Shown here in pieces: positions 19,469-30,134 of a stretch of DNA of 64,000 nucleotides. Below the pieces are notes generated by a model. That model was not told the origin of the DNA. It made no database searches and worked only from the letters and a program-made list of their open reading frames with translations. The translations under genes and the position numbers were made by a program. Numbering within the stretch: the stretch's first letter is position 1; each line of letters opens with the position of its first letter. Source of the DNA: JACVRW01 sp963764665 (GTDB taxonomy: Bacteria; Actinomycetota; Thermoleophilia; Solirubrobacterales; Thermoleophilaceae); assembly GCA_963764665.1 (NCBI GenBank), contig CAVXTL010000025.1, positions 62,001 to 126,000 of the forward strand, written 5' to 3'.

Positions 19469-20253
19469 TCAGGACAGCGCCGTGGCCAGCTCCTCCACCA
19501 CGGCGCCGACGGCCGCCGGCCCGCCCTCACCGGCCGCGCGCACGATCCTGCTGCCCACGATCACGCCGTCGGCGAGCTCGGCCACGGCGCGCGCCTGGTC
19601 GCCGGTGGAGATGCCGAACCCGACCGCCACCGGCAGGTCCGTGGCTTCGCGCACCCGCGCTACGGCCGCCGAGAGGTCGTCCGGCAGCGCGCTGCGCTCG
19701 CCGGTGGTGCCGGCCAGCGACACCGCGTACACGAACCCGCGTGCGTCGGCCCCGATCTCGCGCACGCGCTCCGGCGTGCTGGTGGGCGCCACGAGCGGCA
19801 CGAGCGCCAGGCCCTCGGCGTCGCATGCGCCGCGCAGCTCGGCCGCCTCGTCGTGAGGCATGTCGGGGACGATGAGCCCCGCCGCGCCGGCGGCCGCCGC
19901 GCGGAGCGCGAACGCCTCCGGGCCCGCCGCGAGCACCACGTTCGCGTAGACCATCAGCACCACGGGCACTCGGGCGGAAAGGCGCTCGCAAACGCCGAGC
20001 ACCCCGTGCGGGGTGGCTCCGGCGGCGAGCGCGCGCGTGGCGGCGTCGTGGATCACGGGGCCGTCGGCAAGCGGATCGGAGAAGGGCACTCCCAGCTCGA
20101 TCAGGTCGGCGCCGGCCGCGGCGGCCGCCTCTCCCGCCGCCTGCGACGACGCGAGGTCCGGGAACCCGCCCATGAGGTAGGGCATCAGCGCCGCCCGCTT
20201 CCCGTGCCCGGCAAAGGCCGAGGCGATGCGGTCCACCCCGGTGGCCGCCACAG

Positions 20254-20257
<4 letters not shown>
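19469..20257 (-). CDS. trpA: Tryptophan synthase alpha subunit
   Basis: A 262-residue TIM barrel cleaving indole-3-glycerol phosphate to indole and glyceraldehyde 3-phosphate. Catalytic Glu lies in LIELGVPFSDPLADGPVIH (about 48) and Asp in the second conserved region; phosphate-binding loops are GFGISTGDQ (about 205) and VIVGSRIVR. Ala-rich and normal length. ATG at 20257 overlaps the trpB stop (ATGA). It works with TrpB by channelling indole. Confidence 0.95.
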
Positions 20258-21410
<1,153 letters not shown>

Positions 21411-21414
<4 letters not shown>

Positions 21415-22058
21415 GCCGCCGCGCCCGCGGCGTGGTCTGCGCCGGCCACCGCCCGGAAGAAGGCGGCGAGCTTGGCGGGGTCCTTGCGGCCCGGCTCCGC
21501 CTCGGTGCCGCTCGCGGTGTCCACGGCGAACGGCTGGGTTGCGGCGATGGCCTCGGCCACGTTTTCGGGGTTGAGGCCCCCGGAGAGCAGGATCGGAGGC
21601 GTGCCGCCGTGGTGCCGTACAAGCGTCCAGTCGAAGCTCTGGCCGGTGCCGCCGGGCGCGACGCTGGAGTGGGCGTCGAGCAGGTGGAAGTCGGTGCGGA
21701 ACGGACGCAGCGCCTGAACCTGGGCGGCATCACGGACGCGGGCCGCCTTGATGATCCTGCAGCCCGTGCGCCGCGCGGCCTCCTGGCAGTAGACGGGACC
21801 CTCGTCGCCGTGCAGCTGGAGCAGCGTGAGCCCGCAGCGGTCGGCGGTGGCCGCCACCTCGTCGAGCGTGGCGTTCACGAACACGCCCGCCACCTCCGCG
21901 CGGCGATGCAGCTCGGCGCCGATCAGCTCGGCGTCCTCGATCGCGCAGACCCGCGGACTGCCCGGCCAGAAGATCAGCCCGATCGCCCAGGCGCCCAGCT
22001 CGACGCTGGCCCGTGCGTCGCCGGACGAGGTGATCCCACAGATCTTGACGCGTGTCAC
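21411..22058 (-). CDS. trpF: Phosphoribosylanthranilate isomerase
   Basis: A 215-residue TIM-barrel isomerase of the tryptophan pathway. It starts MTRVKICGITSSGDARASVE with the catalytic cysteine in KICG; the acid residue and phosphate loops appear in LLDAHSSVAPGGTGQSFDW and LLSGGLNPENVAEAI. GTG at 22058 follows TACCAT by 7 nt, which makes trpFBA a transcription unit of its own rather than a simple continuation from htrA. Confidence 0.94.
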
Positions 22059-22065
22059 CGCGCCA

Positions 22066-22071
22066 ATGGTA
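22066..22071 (-). promoter_or_regulatory. Putative -10 element of trpFBA
   Basis: TACCAT on the minus strand, 7 nt before the trpF GTG. A leaderless transcript is predicted. Confidence 0.42.
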
Positions 22072-22078
22072 GGCCCGG

Positions 22079-23281
22079 CTAGGGCGACGTGGCCGACGTG
22101 CCGCAGCCGCCCGCGTCGGAGTCGGCCGGGCGCTTGCCCAGCTTCACCCGCGTGGTCCGGCGGTCGTCCCCGCGGTAGTACGTGACCGTCACGGCGTCGC
22201 CGGGCTGGTCGTCGGCGATCGCGGCGGACACGTCCTCCGGAGAGCTGACCTTCTGCCCGTCCACCTCCACGATCAGGTCGCCCCCTGCCGGGATGCCGGC
22301 CGAGGTGCCCGTGCGGCCGCCGCGCAGGCCGGCCTTCCTCGCCGGACCCGGGTTGGCCACGCACGTGACCAGGGCGCCCTCGCTGGAGGGAAGGTTCAGG
22401 TCGCGAGCCACGTCGTCGGAGATCGGCGACATCACGATGCCGAGGTACGCGCGAGCGATCTCCCCGCCCTCGCGCAGCTGGGGAAGCAGCCGCTTGGCCG
22501 TGTTGATGGGGACCGCGAAGCCGATGCCCACCGAGCCGCTGCCGCCACCCGTGGCGATCTGGGAGTTGATGCCGATCACGCGGCCCACGCCGTCCATCAG
22601 CGGGCCGCCGCTGTTCCCGGGGTTGATGGAGGCGTCGGTCTGAATCACGTTGGAGATCGAGAAGCCGTTGGGCGCCCGGATCTCGCGCGCCACGGCCGAC
22701 ACGATTCCGGTGGTGACCGTGCGCGTGAAGCCGAACGGGTTGCCGATCGCAACCACCGGGTCGCCCACTTCCGCGGCGCTCGAGTCTCCGAGCGGGACGG
22801 GGCGAGCGTTCGGGATCTTGGCCGGGTCCACCTTCAGCACGGCGAGGTCGGTGGACGGGTCGCGTCCCTTGACGGTGGCCTTCACCGGGTCGCCGTCCTC
22901 CTCGAAGTTGACCGTGACCTCGCTCGCCCCCTCGACCACGTGCGCGTTGGTCACGATCGTGCCCTCGTTGTCGACCAGGAACCCGGAGCCGGTGGCGGTG
23001 CCCTCCTGCCCGGGAAGGCCGAAGAGCGAGGACTCCTCCTGCACGCCGCGCGCGGATACGAAGGCCACGCCGCGACCCTCCTCGCGATAGATGTCGGCCA
23101 CCGTCTTGCCGCCGTCAGCGCCGGAGTCGCTTGCCGGCGAGGGCTGCGCGACGGGCGTCTGGCGGACCACGGTCTTCGTCTCACCCACGTCGATGACGTC
23201 GGTGGCGAGGAGCACGGTGCCGACCAGCAGGACCAGGAGGCCGCCGATGGCACCAGCGAGAAGGTTCGAGAAGCGCGTCAT
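22079..23281 (-). CDS. HtrA/DegP-type membrane-anchored serine protease
   Basis: A 400-residue extracytoplasmic quality-control protease. One N-terminal membrane anchor (about 7-29, LLAGAIGGLLVLLVGTVLLA), a Ser/Asp linker, then a trypsin-like domain with His in IVTNAHVVEG (about 113), Asp in DPSTDLAVLKVDP (about 145) and Ser in NPGNSGGPLMDG (about 222). A single PDZ domain follows (about 285-385, with GLRGG and LIVEVDGQKV). ATG 23281 has an AAGGA Shine-Dalgarno 6-7 nt upstream. The adjacent envelope block (moxR, DUF58, transglutaminase) suggests a cell-surface role, which is inference. Confidence 0.93.
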   Translation of the reverse strand: MTRFSNLLAGAIGGLLVLLVGTVLLATDVIDVGETKTVVRQTPVAQPSPASDSGADGGKTVADIYREEGRGVAFVSARGVQEESSLFGLPGQEGTATGSGFLVDNEGTIVTNAHVVEGASEVTVNFEEDGDPVKATVKGRDPSTDLAVLKVDPAKIPNARPVPLGDSSAAEVGDPVVAIGNPFGFTRTVTTGIVSAVAREIRAPNGFSISNVIQTDASINPGNSGGPLMDGVGRVIGINSQIATGGGSGSVGIGFAVPINTAKRLLPQLREGGEIARAYLGIVMSPISDDVARDLNLPSSEGALVTCVANPGPARKAGLRGGRTGTSAGIPAGGDLIVEVDGQKVSSPEDVSAAIADDQPGDAVTVTYYRGDDRRTTRVKLGKRPADSDAGGCGTSATSP

Positions 23282-23288
23282 GTAACAG

Positions 23289-23310
23289 TCCTTGTAGGCC
23301 GCGAACCTTA
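23289..23310 (-). promoter_or_regulatory. Possible htrA promoter and ribosome binding site
   Basis: TAAGGT (23305-23310, minus strand) could be a -10 element. AAGGA (23289-23293) would then be the ribosome binding site in a short leader before the ATG at 23281. Confidence 0.3.
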
Positions 23311-23317
23311 GAGTCGT

Positions 23318-25678
23318 CTAAAGCGGGCGCGGACCACCGGGCGGGATCGCGAGCAGGCCGCGCACCCTGGCCGACAGTCCCCCGCGCGCGCTGAGCTCCC
23401 GTCGCAGCGCACGACGCTCACCCAGGCCGGGACCCTCCGGCTCCCGCGGGTCGAAGCGGTGGGCGCGCAGCGCGGCGGCGTAGCCGGCCGCGGCCGGGCC
23501 GACAGTCCGGCCCAGGCGGCGCTCGAGGCCGAGCAGCGTGGTGGTGGCCGGAAGCGAGAAGCCGAGCCGGACGAGCGCCCGGCGCAACTCGGCGAGCTGG
23601 GCATCCGCCATGTCGCCCTCGAGCCTCCTGCGGCGGGTGCGAACCATGCGAGCCGCTACCGCCGCCGCGCCCGCCGCCGCCAGGAGGACGGCCAGCGGCC
23701 ACCAGGCCCGGCCGTCCTCGTCAGCGCCTCCCGCTCCGGCGTCGCCGCCGGCGGCCCGCTCCGATGCCGCCGAGCTGGTCCGCGAGCTCACCTCGCCCGC
23801 GTCGGCGCGTGCGGCGCTGGTGGCACCGAAGCCGCTCGACTGCGACTCGGCCGGCGCGGCCGTCGGGGTCGGGTCGAACGGCACCCAGCCGATCCCCTCG
23901 AAGTAGACCTCCACCCACGAGTGGGCATCGAGGTCGCGCACCCGGTACTCGCCCGTGTCGCGGTTGAAGGAGCCAGGCGAGAATCCCGCCGCCACCCGTA
24001 CCGGGATCCCCGACATCCTCAGTAGGAGCGCCATCGCTCCCGAGAACTGCTGGCAGTAGCCAATACGGTCCTCGAAGAGGAAACCCGACAGCGGCACGTC
24101 GCGGCTCGGCGGCCGCTCGCTGTAGCGGTAGTTGCGCTGGAGATGGTTCTCCACGGCCTTCACGGCGTCATAGGTGGTGTCCTCCCCCGCGGTGAGCTCG
24201 AGCGCCAGCCGGTACGCGCGGCCGTAGTCCGAGGCACGCAGCACGCGGTCCGTCTCCGCACGCGCCGCGGTGTAGAGGCTCCCGGTGTTGTCGCGCAGCG
24301 GAACCTGGACCGTCTCGCGGTTGAACGCTGCCGCGGGTGAGAGCGAGGAGGCGTCGAGAGCGCTCTCGTCCGGCCCAGGGAGGGCCAGCGTGGTGAACTG
24401 GACGAGCGCCTGGGAGGTGGTCTCGGGCGCTCCCCGCATCTGCCTGGCCGTCGGGTCCGGCGCGTAGGCCCGCACGTTGTAGGAGTCCCCGCGCTCCAGC
24501 GGTTCGTCGTCGGCTCGGATCGTCGTACCGTCGTCGGCGCTGATCGTCGTGCCGGCGTTGTCTACGTCGGTGATGATGCCCGCCCCCACCACGAGCTGGC
24601 TCGAGAGCGACCGGACCGTCACGCGGAAGCGCGAGTCCCAGCGCCGGTTGAACTCGTAGTAGCTCCAGCCGCGGCCCTCCGGCGTCTGCGAGGGCAGCCC
24701 GGGCAGCTCGTGACTCGGGCTGCTGGCCTCGGTTCTCAGCCAGCGGAAGCCGTCGAAGCCGTCTAGCGCCTCGACCTTCCAGTAATGCGGCCGGTCGGAC
24801 CTGATGTTGAGGAGCGTGGTTCCGTCGCGCGGCCAGTCGAGCGGCCCGTAGGAGTGGGTCCAGTCGAAGGTCACCGCCCGGCCGTCGCCGAACCACTGCC
24901 AGTCGCGGTAGTTCCACCAGGGCTCGTCGGAGTCGAAGGCGGCGGCCACCGGCACGGAGAGGATCCCCACCGAGGCGATCACGGCGGCCCCAACGAGGCC
25001 CTCGCGCACGGTCAGCCTGGGCAGCCAGAGCCAGGCCCCCACAAGCGCCAGGAGCACGAAGCCGCGAAGCAGCGGAGCGCCCGGGTCGTGCTCGGTCACC
25101 GCCGTGCCGTACAGCACGAGCAGGAGCACCAGTCCGCCCATGCGGAGCACGCGCCCGCCGCTGCGCACCGGGAAGAAGGCGAGCGCCGCGGCCGCCGCCA
25201 TCAGGGCGGGCGCGCCGAGGAGGATCGTCAGGCGGATCCACTCGTCCGGCCCCGCGTAGGGCCAGTCGACGGTCTGGACCCCCTCCAGGCCACGGGTGAG
25301 CCCGTCGGCGAGCTCGTCCCAGCCGCGCGGGCCCAGGAGCCTGAGCGACAGGCCCGCGGCTCCCAGCGCCGCCACGAACATCGCGAGCGTGGTCAGCCAC
25401 GCGAGCCCCAGGACCGCCGCCCGCGGCAGCCGCGCGCGGCCGAGCACGCCGAGCACCGCCGCGCCCGCGGTCACCACCGCCACCTCGAGGAGCACGCGAC
25501 CCGTGGGCGCGTCGTCCACGAGCCCGGCCCAGTGGCCGGCCCCGAACGCGGCGAGGGCGGTGAAGCAGGCCAGGCGCAGGGGCAGGGTGTCGCGCACCGG
25601 TGCGTCTGACCGGGTGGCGGGCAGCGGCCCGGCGGCGCCGCCGCCGTGCGGCAGCGGCTGCGCCAGCGCGCCGCTCAC
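23318..25678 (-). CDS. TgpA-like transmembrane transglutaminase
   Basis: A 786-residue membrane protein of TgpA type. Six to seven N-terminal helices (about 25-245, DUF3488-like) are followed by an extracytoplasmic transglutaminase core (about 480-640) with Cys in IGYCQQFSGAMALLLRMSGI, His in RDLDAHSWVEVYFEG and Asp in VPFDPTP. After a Ser/Ala-rich spacer a further helix (about 672-690) anchors a cytosolic C-terminal domain. TgpA of Pseudomonas is a periplasmic transglutaminase; the substrate here is unknown. GTG at 25678 overlaps the DUF58 stop (GTGA). The trio moxR-DUF58-tgpA is a widespread gene association. Confidence 0.9.
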   Translation of the reverse strand: MSGALAQPLPHGGGAAGPLPATRSDAPVRDTLPLRLACFTALAAFGAGHWAGLVDDAPTGRVLLEVAVVTAGAAVLGVLGRARLPRAAVLGLAWLTTLAMFVAALGAAGLSLRLLGPRGWDELADGLTRGLEGVQTVDWPYAGPDEWIRLTILLGAPALMAAAAALAFFPVRSGGRVLRMGGLVLLLVLYGTAVTEHDPGAPLLRGFVLLALVGAWLWLPRLTVREGLVGAAVIASVGILSVPVAAAFDSDEPWWNYRDWQWFGDGRAVTFDWTHSYGPLDWPRDGTTLLNIRSDRPHYWKVEALDGFDGFRWLRTEASSPSHELPGLPSQTPEGRGWSYYEFNRRWDSRFRVTVRSLSSQLVVGAGIITDVDNAGTTISADDGTTIRADDEPLERGDSYNVRAYAPDPTARQMRGAPETTSQALVQFTTLALPGPDESALDASSLSPAAAFNRETVQVPLRDNTGSLYTAARAETDRVLRASDYGRAYRLALELTAGEDTTYDAVKAVENHLQRNYRYSERPPSRDVPLSGFLFEDRIGYCQQFSGAMALLLRMSGIPVRVAAGFSPGSFNRDTGEYRVRDLDAHSWVEVYFEGIGWVPFDPTPTAAPAESQSSGFGATSAARADAGEVSSRTSSAASERAAGGDAGAGGADEDGRAWWPLAVLLAAAGAAAVAARMVRTRRRRLEGDMADAQLAELRRALVRLGFSLPATTTLLGLERRLGRTVGPAAAGYAAALRAHRFDPREPEGPGLGERRALRRELSARGGLSARVRGLLAIPPGGPRPL

Positions 25679-26785
25679 GCGGCCACCCTCCGCCCGGCCC
25701 GGCCGAGCCTGAAGCCGCTGCAGCCGGCTACCTCGAAGGCCACCGCCGCTCCGCGGGGGGCGTTCGGGCTGACCACGAAGCGCGCCGTGGCGGGCAGCCG
25801 CTCGAGGGCGCGCGGGGCGCCCTGCAGGTCGGCCGCGGTGACCCACAGCACCGCGCCGCCGCGCGGGGCCAGGGCCGCCACGGGCGGGGTGGTACCCGGC
25901 TCGACGAGCGCGAGGCGCACATGGACGGACGGCCAGGCGCCCAGGTCATGCCCGACCTCGACCGGGCGCCGCTCACCGGGAAGCAGGATCGCGCAGCCGC
26001 TGGCGCGAGCAAGGTGCACGCAGAGCGACCCGGCCGCCCGCACCGCCGCGTCCAGCGCCTCCTCGCTGGCGGGCGCCGAACTGTCGAGGACCACGAGCGG
26101 GGCCGAGTCGAGCTCCGCCACCATCCGCCGCTCCACCATCTCGCCGCGCCGCGCGACGGTGGGCCAGTGGATGCGCGACGCCGGCGATCCCTCCCGGTAC
26201 GCGCGCAGGCCGTCGATCTCGAGCTCGGCAGTGGAGGCGTCCAGCTTCCGTCCCGCGAGGCCGGCCGCCGCACCGATGCCGGCCTCCGCGCCCGCCCCGG
26301 CTCCGCCGCCGCCCGGCGCCGTCACGGGCTCCACGCGCGGCAGGACCAGCACCTCGTCTTCGCCCTCGCCGATCACCACGCGCTCGCACATCCGGAGCGG
26401 ATCCCTGATGACAAGCCGTGCGGGCTCGAGCATGCGGCGTCCGCGCCGCGCGAAGCGCACGTTGATCCGCACGCGCCTCGAGTAGCGGCCGGCGATCGAT
26501 ACCGGCCAGCCCAGCAGCGGCTCGATCAGTTCACCGCCGGGCGCCGGGAGGAGTGCCCGTGCGGAGCTCGACGCGCAGCGGATACGGCTCGTCCTCCACC
26601 ACCCGCGGAGGGCCGGGGCTGCGCGCGACCGTGGCTCCGCGCGCCGCCAGCGGCACCCAGATCGCCGCGCCCGCCGCCAGCAGCGCAAGGGCCACGCCGG
26701 GCAAGTAGAGCGAGGGCGAGTCGAAGGTCCCGGCGGCGAGGCAGAGACCGATCCCGAGGAACGCGGTGGCGATCGCCCGCGTCAC
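25675..26785 (-). pseudogene. DUF58 protein gene, frameshifted by +1
   Basis: Reads as one DUF58 protein split over two frames. The 5' frame (from GTG 26785) encodes two membrane helices and VVEDEPYPLRVELRTG, then stops at 26531. The other frame continues from about 26558 with LLPAPGGELIEPLLGWPVSI and includes the DUF58 core (GLRAYREGSPASRIHWPTVA) to the stop at 25675. Removing one base near 26545-26560 (for example the T at 26554) joins them into about 369 residues, the usual length. DUF58 proteins carry a vWA-like domain and accompany MoxR ATPases. Sequencing error is likelier than true decay, because flanking genes remain tightly coupled. Confidence 0.85.
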
Positions 26786-26798
26786 GGCCGGCCAGACC

Positions 26799-27749
26799 TC
26801 AGAGGGCCGGGACCCGCTCGAGCGCGTCGCGCACCACCGCGGCGCGCTCCTCCGACCCGCACCCCGGGGTGAGCAGCAGGCGGTGGCTGAGCACCGATGC
26901 GGCCAGCTCCTGCACGTCGTCGGGAAGAGCGTGGTCGCGCCCGTCGAGCGCAGCCTTGGCCTTGGCCGCCCGGAACAGCATCAGCCCGGCGCGCGGGCTG
27001 CCGCCCAGCTCCACTCGCGAGTCCTCGCGGGTGGCGGCGAGGATCGCGACGATGTAGCGGCGCAGGGCCTCGCTGCCGTGCACGGCGGCGGCGGCCACCT
27101 GAGCGGCCAGGATGTCGCCCACGTCGGCCACCGGCTCGAGGTCGAGCACCCGGTCGCGCTCGCCGTGGTCGGCGAGCATGTCGCTCTCCTGATCCGCCGT
27201 GGGGTAGCCCAGCGAGACGCGGACCATGAAGCGGTCGAGCTGCGCCTCCGGCAGCGGGTACGTGCCCTCGTACTCGATCGGGTTCTGCGTGGCGAGGACT
27301 ATGAACGGCCGGGCCAGGTCGTGCGTGTGCTTGTCCACCGTCACGTGCAGCTCCTGCATGCACTCGAGGAGGCCCGACTGCGTCTTGGGAGACGCGCGGT
27401 TGACCTCGTCCACGAGCACGACGTTCGCGAACACCGGGCCGGGCCGGAACTCGAAGCGGTTCTCGCGCTGGTTGAAGACGTTGGTGCCCACCATGTCCGC
27501 GGGCAGCAGGTCGGCCGTGCACTGCACACGGGCGTACTCGGCGTCCACCGAGCGGGCGAGAGCGCGGGCCAGCGCCGTCTTGCCGACCCCCGGGTAATCC
27601 TCGATCAGCACGTGACCCTCGGCGATCACAGCCACGACCACGTCCCGCAGCGCCTGCTCGGGCGCCTTGACGGCGCGGGCGACGTTCCCCCTGAGGCGCG
27701 CGCCGAGCTCGGCTACTCCTCGCGGGTCAAGATCCGGGAGCGTCGCCAT
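26799..27749 (-). CDS. MoxR-family AAA+ ATPase
   Basis: A 316-residue chaperone-type ATPase. Walker A EDYPGVGKTALARALA (about 50), Walker B VVLVDEVNRASPKTQSGLLE (about 110), sensor 1 LATQNPIEYEGTYPLPEAQL (about 150) and a lid domain containing GGSPRAGLMLFRAAKA. MoxR proteins assist folding or metal insertion and work with vWA-domain partners; the DUF58 gene next door is the natural partner. TACTAT lies 8 nt before the ATG, so this gene probably heads the moxR-DUF58-tgpA unit instead of being read only from trpC, 29 nt upstream. Confidence 0.93.
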   Translation of the reverse strand: MATLPDLDPRGVAELGARLRGNVARAVKAPEQALRDVVVAVIAEGHVLIEDYPGVGKTALARALARSVDAEYARVQCTADLLPADMVGTNVFNQRENRFEFRPGPVFANVVLVDEVNRASPKTQSGLLECMQELHVTVDKHTHDLARPFIVLATQNPIEYEGTYPLPEAQLDRFMVRVSLGYPTADQESDMLADHGERDRVLDLEPVADVGDILAAQVAAAAVHGSEALRRYIVAILAATREDSRVELGGSPRAGLMLFRAAKAKAALDGRDHALPDDVQELAASVLSHRLLLTPGCGSEERAAVVRDALERVPAL

Positions 27750-27757
27750 GTGGCCCC

Positions 27758-27763
27758 ATAGTA
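27758..27763 (-). promoter_or_regulatory. Putative -10 element of moxR
   Basis: TACTAT on the minus strand, 8 nt before the moxR ATG and inside the 29-nt gap after trpC. Confidence 0.42.
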
Positions 27764-27778
27764 GGGGGGCGCGCTCGG

Positions 27779-28564
27779 CTACTCCTCAGACCGCGTGAGC
27801 TCCCGCACGGCGGCCTCGGGATCGGGGGCGCGCATGAGCGTCTCCCCCACCAGCACGGCGTCCACGCCCACCTGCTCCAGCTCGTCGATCTGGTGACGAG
27901 CGAAGATCCCCGACTCGGAGACCACGACCTTGCCCGCGGGCACGTCCGCGATCAGGTCGAAGGTCCGGTGCAGGTCCACGCTGAGGTCCTCGAGGTCGCG
28001 GTTGTTGATGCCGAGCACGTCGGCGTCGATCTCGAGCGCGGCCTCCAGCTCGTCATCGCGCGACACCTCCACGATGGCGTCCAGGTCGAGGTCCTGGGCG
28101 AGCGCATGGAGCGAGCTCAGCTCCTCTGGGCGGAGCGAGCCCACCACCAGCAGCACGGCGTCGGCCCCGGCGACCTTGGCCTCGTACAGCTGGTAGGGGT
28201 CGACAGTGAAGTCCTTGCGGAGGATGGGCAGGTCGATGGCCGCCCGTGCCTCGATCAGGTCCGCCAGCGACCCGCCGAAGTGGGCCTCCTCGGTGAGCAC
28301 CGACACGGCCGCCGCGCCGCCGCGCTCGTAGGCCTGCACGATCGCGGCGCAGCCCGTTCCCTCGCTGATCGATCCGGCCGACGGCGAGCGTCGCTTGTGC
28401 TCGGCGATCAGCGACGTGCCGGGACGCGAGAGCGCCTCGGAGAACGGGCGTCCCTCGCGTCCGGTGTCCACCTCGCGCTCGAGCTCCGACAGCGGCCGCT
28501 CGCTCTTGCGCCGGTCCACGGCGTCGCGCGTGGCCTCCACCAGGTCGTCCAGGCGCACGCTCAT
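27779..28564 (-). CDS. trpC: Indole-3-glycerol phosphate synthase
   Basis: A 261-residue TIM barrel that closes the indole ring. Conserved LIAEHKRRSPSAGSI (about 52), PILRKDFTVDPYQLYEAKVA (about 113), IVEVSRDDELEAAL and GINNRDLEDLSVDL, with the phosphate loop SESGIF. Last gene of the hisIE-trpE-trpG-trpD-trpC string; ATG 28564 overlaps the trpD stop. There is no fusion to TrpF, which is encoded separately at 21411-22058. Confidence 0.96.
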   Translation of the reverse strand: MSVRLDDLVEATRDAVDRRKSERPLSELEREVDTGREGRPFSEALSRPGTSLIAEHKRRSPSAGSISEGTGCAAIVQAYERGGAAAVSVLTEEAHFGGSLADLIEARAAIDLPILRKDFTVDPYQLYEAKVAGADAVLLVVGSLRPEELSSLHALAQDLDLDAIVEVSRDDELEAALEIDADVLGINNRDLEDLSVDLHRTFDLIADVPAGKVVVSESGIFARHQIDELEQVGVDAVLVGETLMRAPDPEAAVRELTRSEE

Positions 28565-29573
28565 GACCGGCTCAGCTCCACGTAGCGCTCCAGGACCTCG
28601 CGGGCGGCGCCGCTGTCGATCGCCTGCTCGGCGCGCCGGGCGCCCTCGTCGAGCGTGTCCGCGCGGCCGCCCACGTAGATCGCGGCGCCGGCGTTCATGA
28701 CGGCCATCGAGCGTGCCGTGCCGCTGTCGCCCCGCAGCACCGACCGCAGCACCTCGGCGTTCTCCTCGGGGGTACCGGCGCCCACCGCGGCGTCGTCCGC
28801 CGGCTCGATCCCGAAGTCCGCGGGCCCAACGTCATATGAGTCGAATTCGTCGCCGGTCAGCTCAACCACGCGGGTGGGCCCGGCCACAGAGAACTCGTCG
28901 AGGCCATCCGCGCTCGACACTACCAGGGCCCTCTCGGTGCCAAGGGCGCGCAGCGCGTGGCCGATGTCCTCGATGGCCCGGCTGTGCGAGACGCCGATCA
29001 CCTGGCGCGTGGCGCCGGCCGGGTTGGTGAGTGGTCCGAGGAAGTTGAACACCGTGCGCACCGCCAGCTCCTTGCGCACCGGCACCACGTACTTCATGGC
29101 GCGGTGATGCAGGGGCGCGAACATGAATCCGAAGCCCACCGTGCCGATGCAGTCGGCCACCTGCTCAGGCGCGAGATCGATCCTTGCTCCGAGCGCCTCG
29201 AGCACGTCCGCCGAGCCGCAGCGGCTGGTGGCCGAGCGATTGCCGTGCTTGGCCACCCGGCAGCCCGCGCCCGCGGCGATCAGCGCGGCCGCCGTGGATA
29301 CGTTGAACGTGGGCCGCCCGCCGCCCGTGCCGGCGGTGTCCACCAAGCCGTCGCCGGCGTCCACCGGCACCGCGAGCTCGCGCATGGCGCGTGCCAGCCC
29401 GGTGATCTCCTGCACGCTCTCGCCCTTGGTGCGAAGCGCGATCAGGAATGCCGCCGTCTGGGCCTCGGAGGCCTCTCCGGCCATGATCTCGTGCAGCACA
29501 CGGGCCGACTCGTCCGCGGACAGGCCATCGCGGCCGGCCACCCGGTCGATGGCCTCTGTGAGCACCGGATTGG

Positions 29574-29577
<4 letters not shown>
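28561..29577 (-). CDS. trpD: Anthranilate phosphoribosyltransferase
   Basis: A 338-residue enzyme transferring phosphoribose from PRPP to anthranilate. The PRPP loop reads DTAGTGGGRPTFNVSTAAA (about 78), with KHGNRSATSRCGSADVLEAL (about 107) and FMFAPLHHRAMKYVVPVR (about 150), all intact. The usual GTGGD is GTGGG here, a common actinobacterial variant. It overlaps trpG upstream and trpC downstream by four bases. Confidence 0.96.
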
Positions 29578-30130
<553 letters not shown>

Positions 30131-30134
<4 letters not shown>

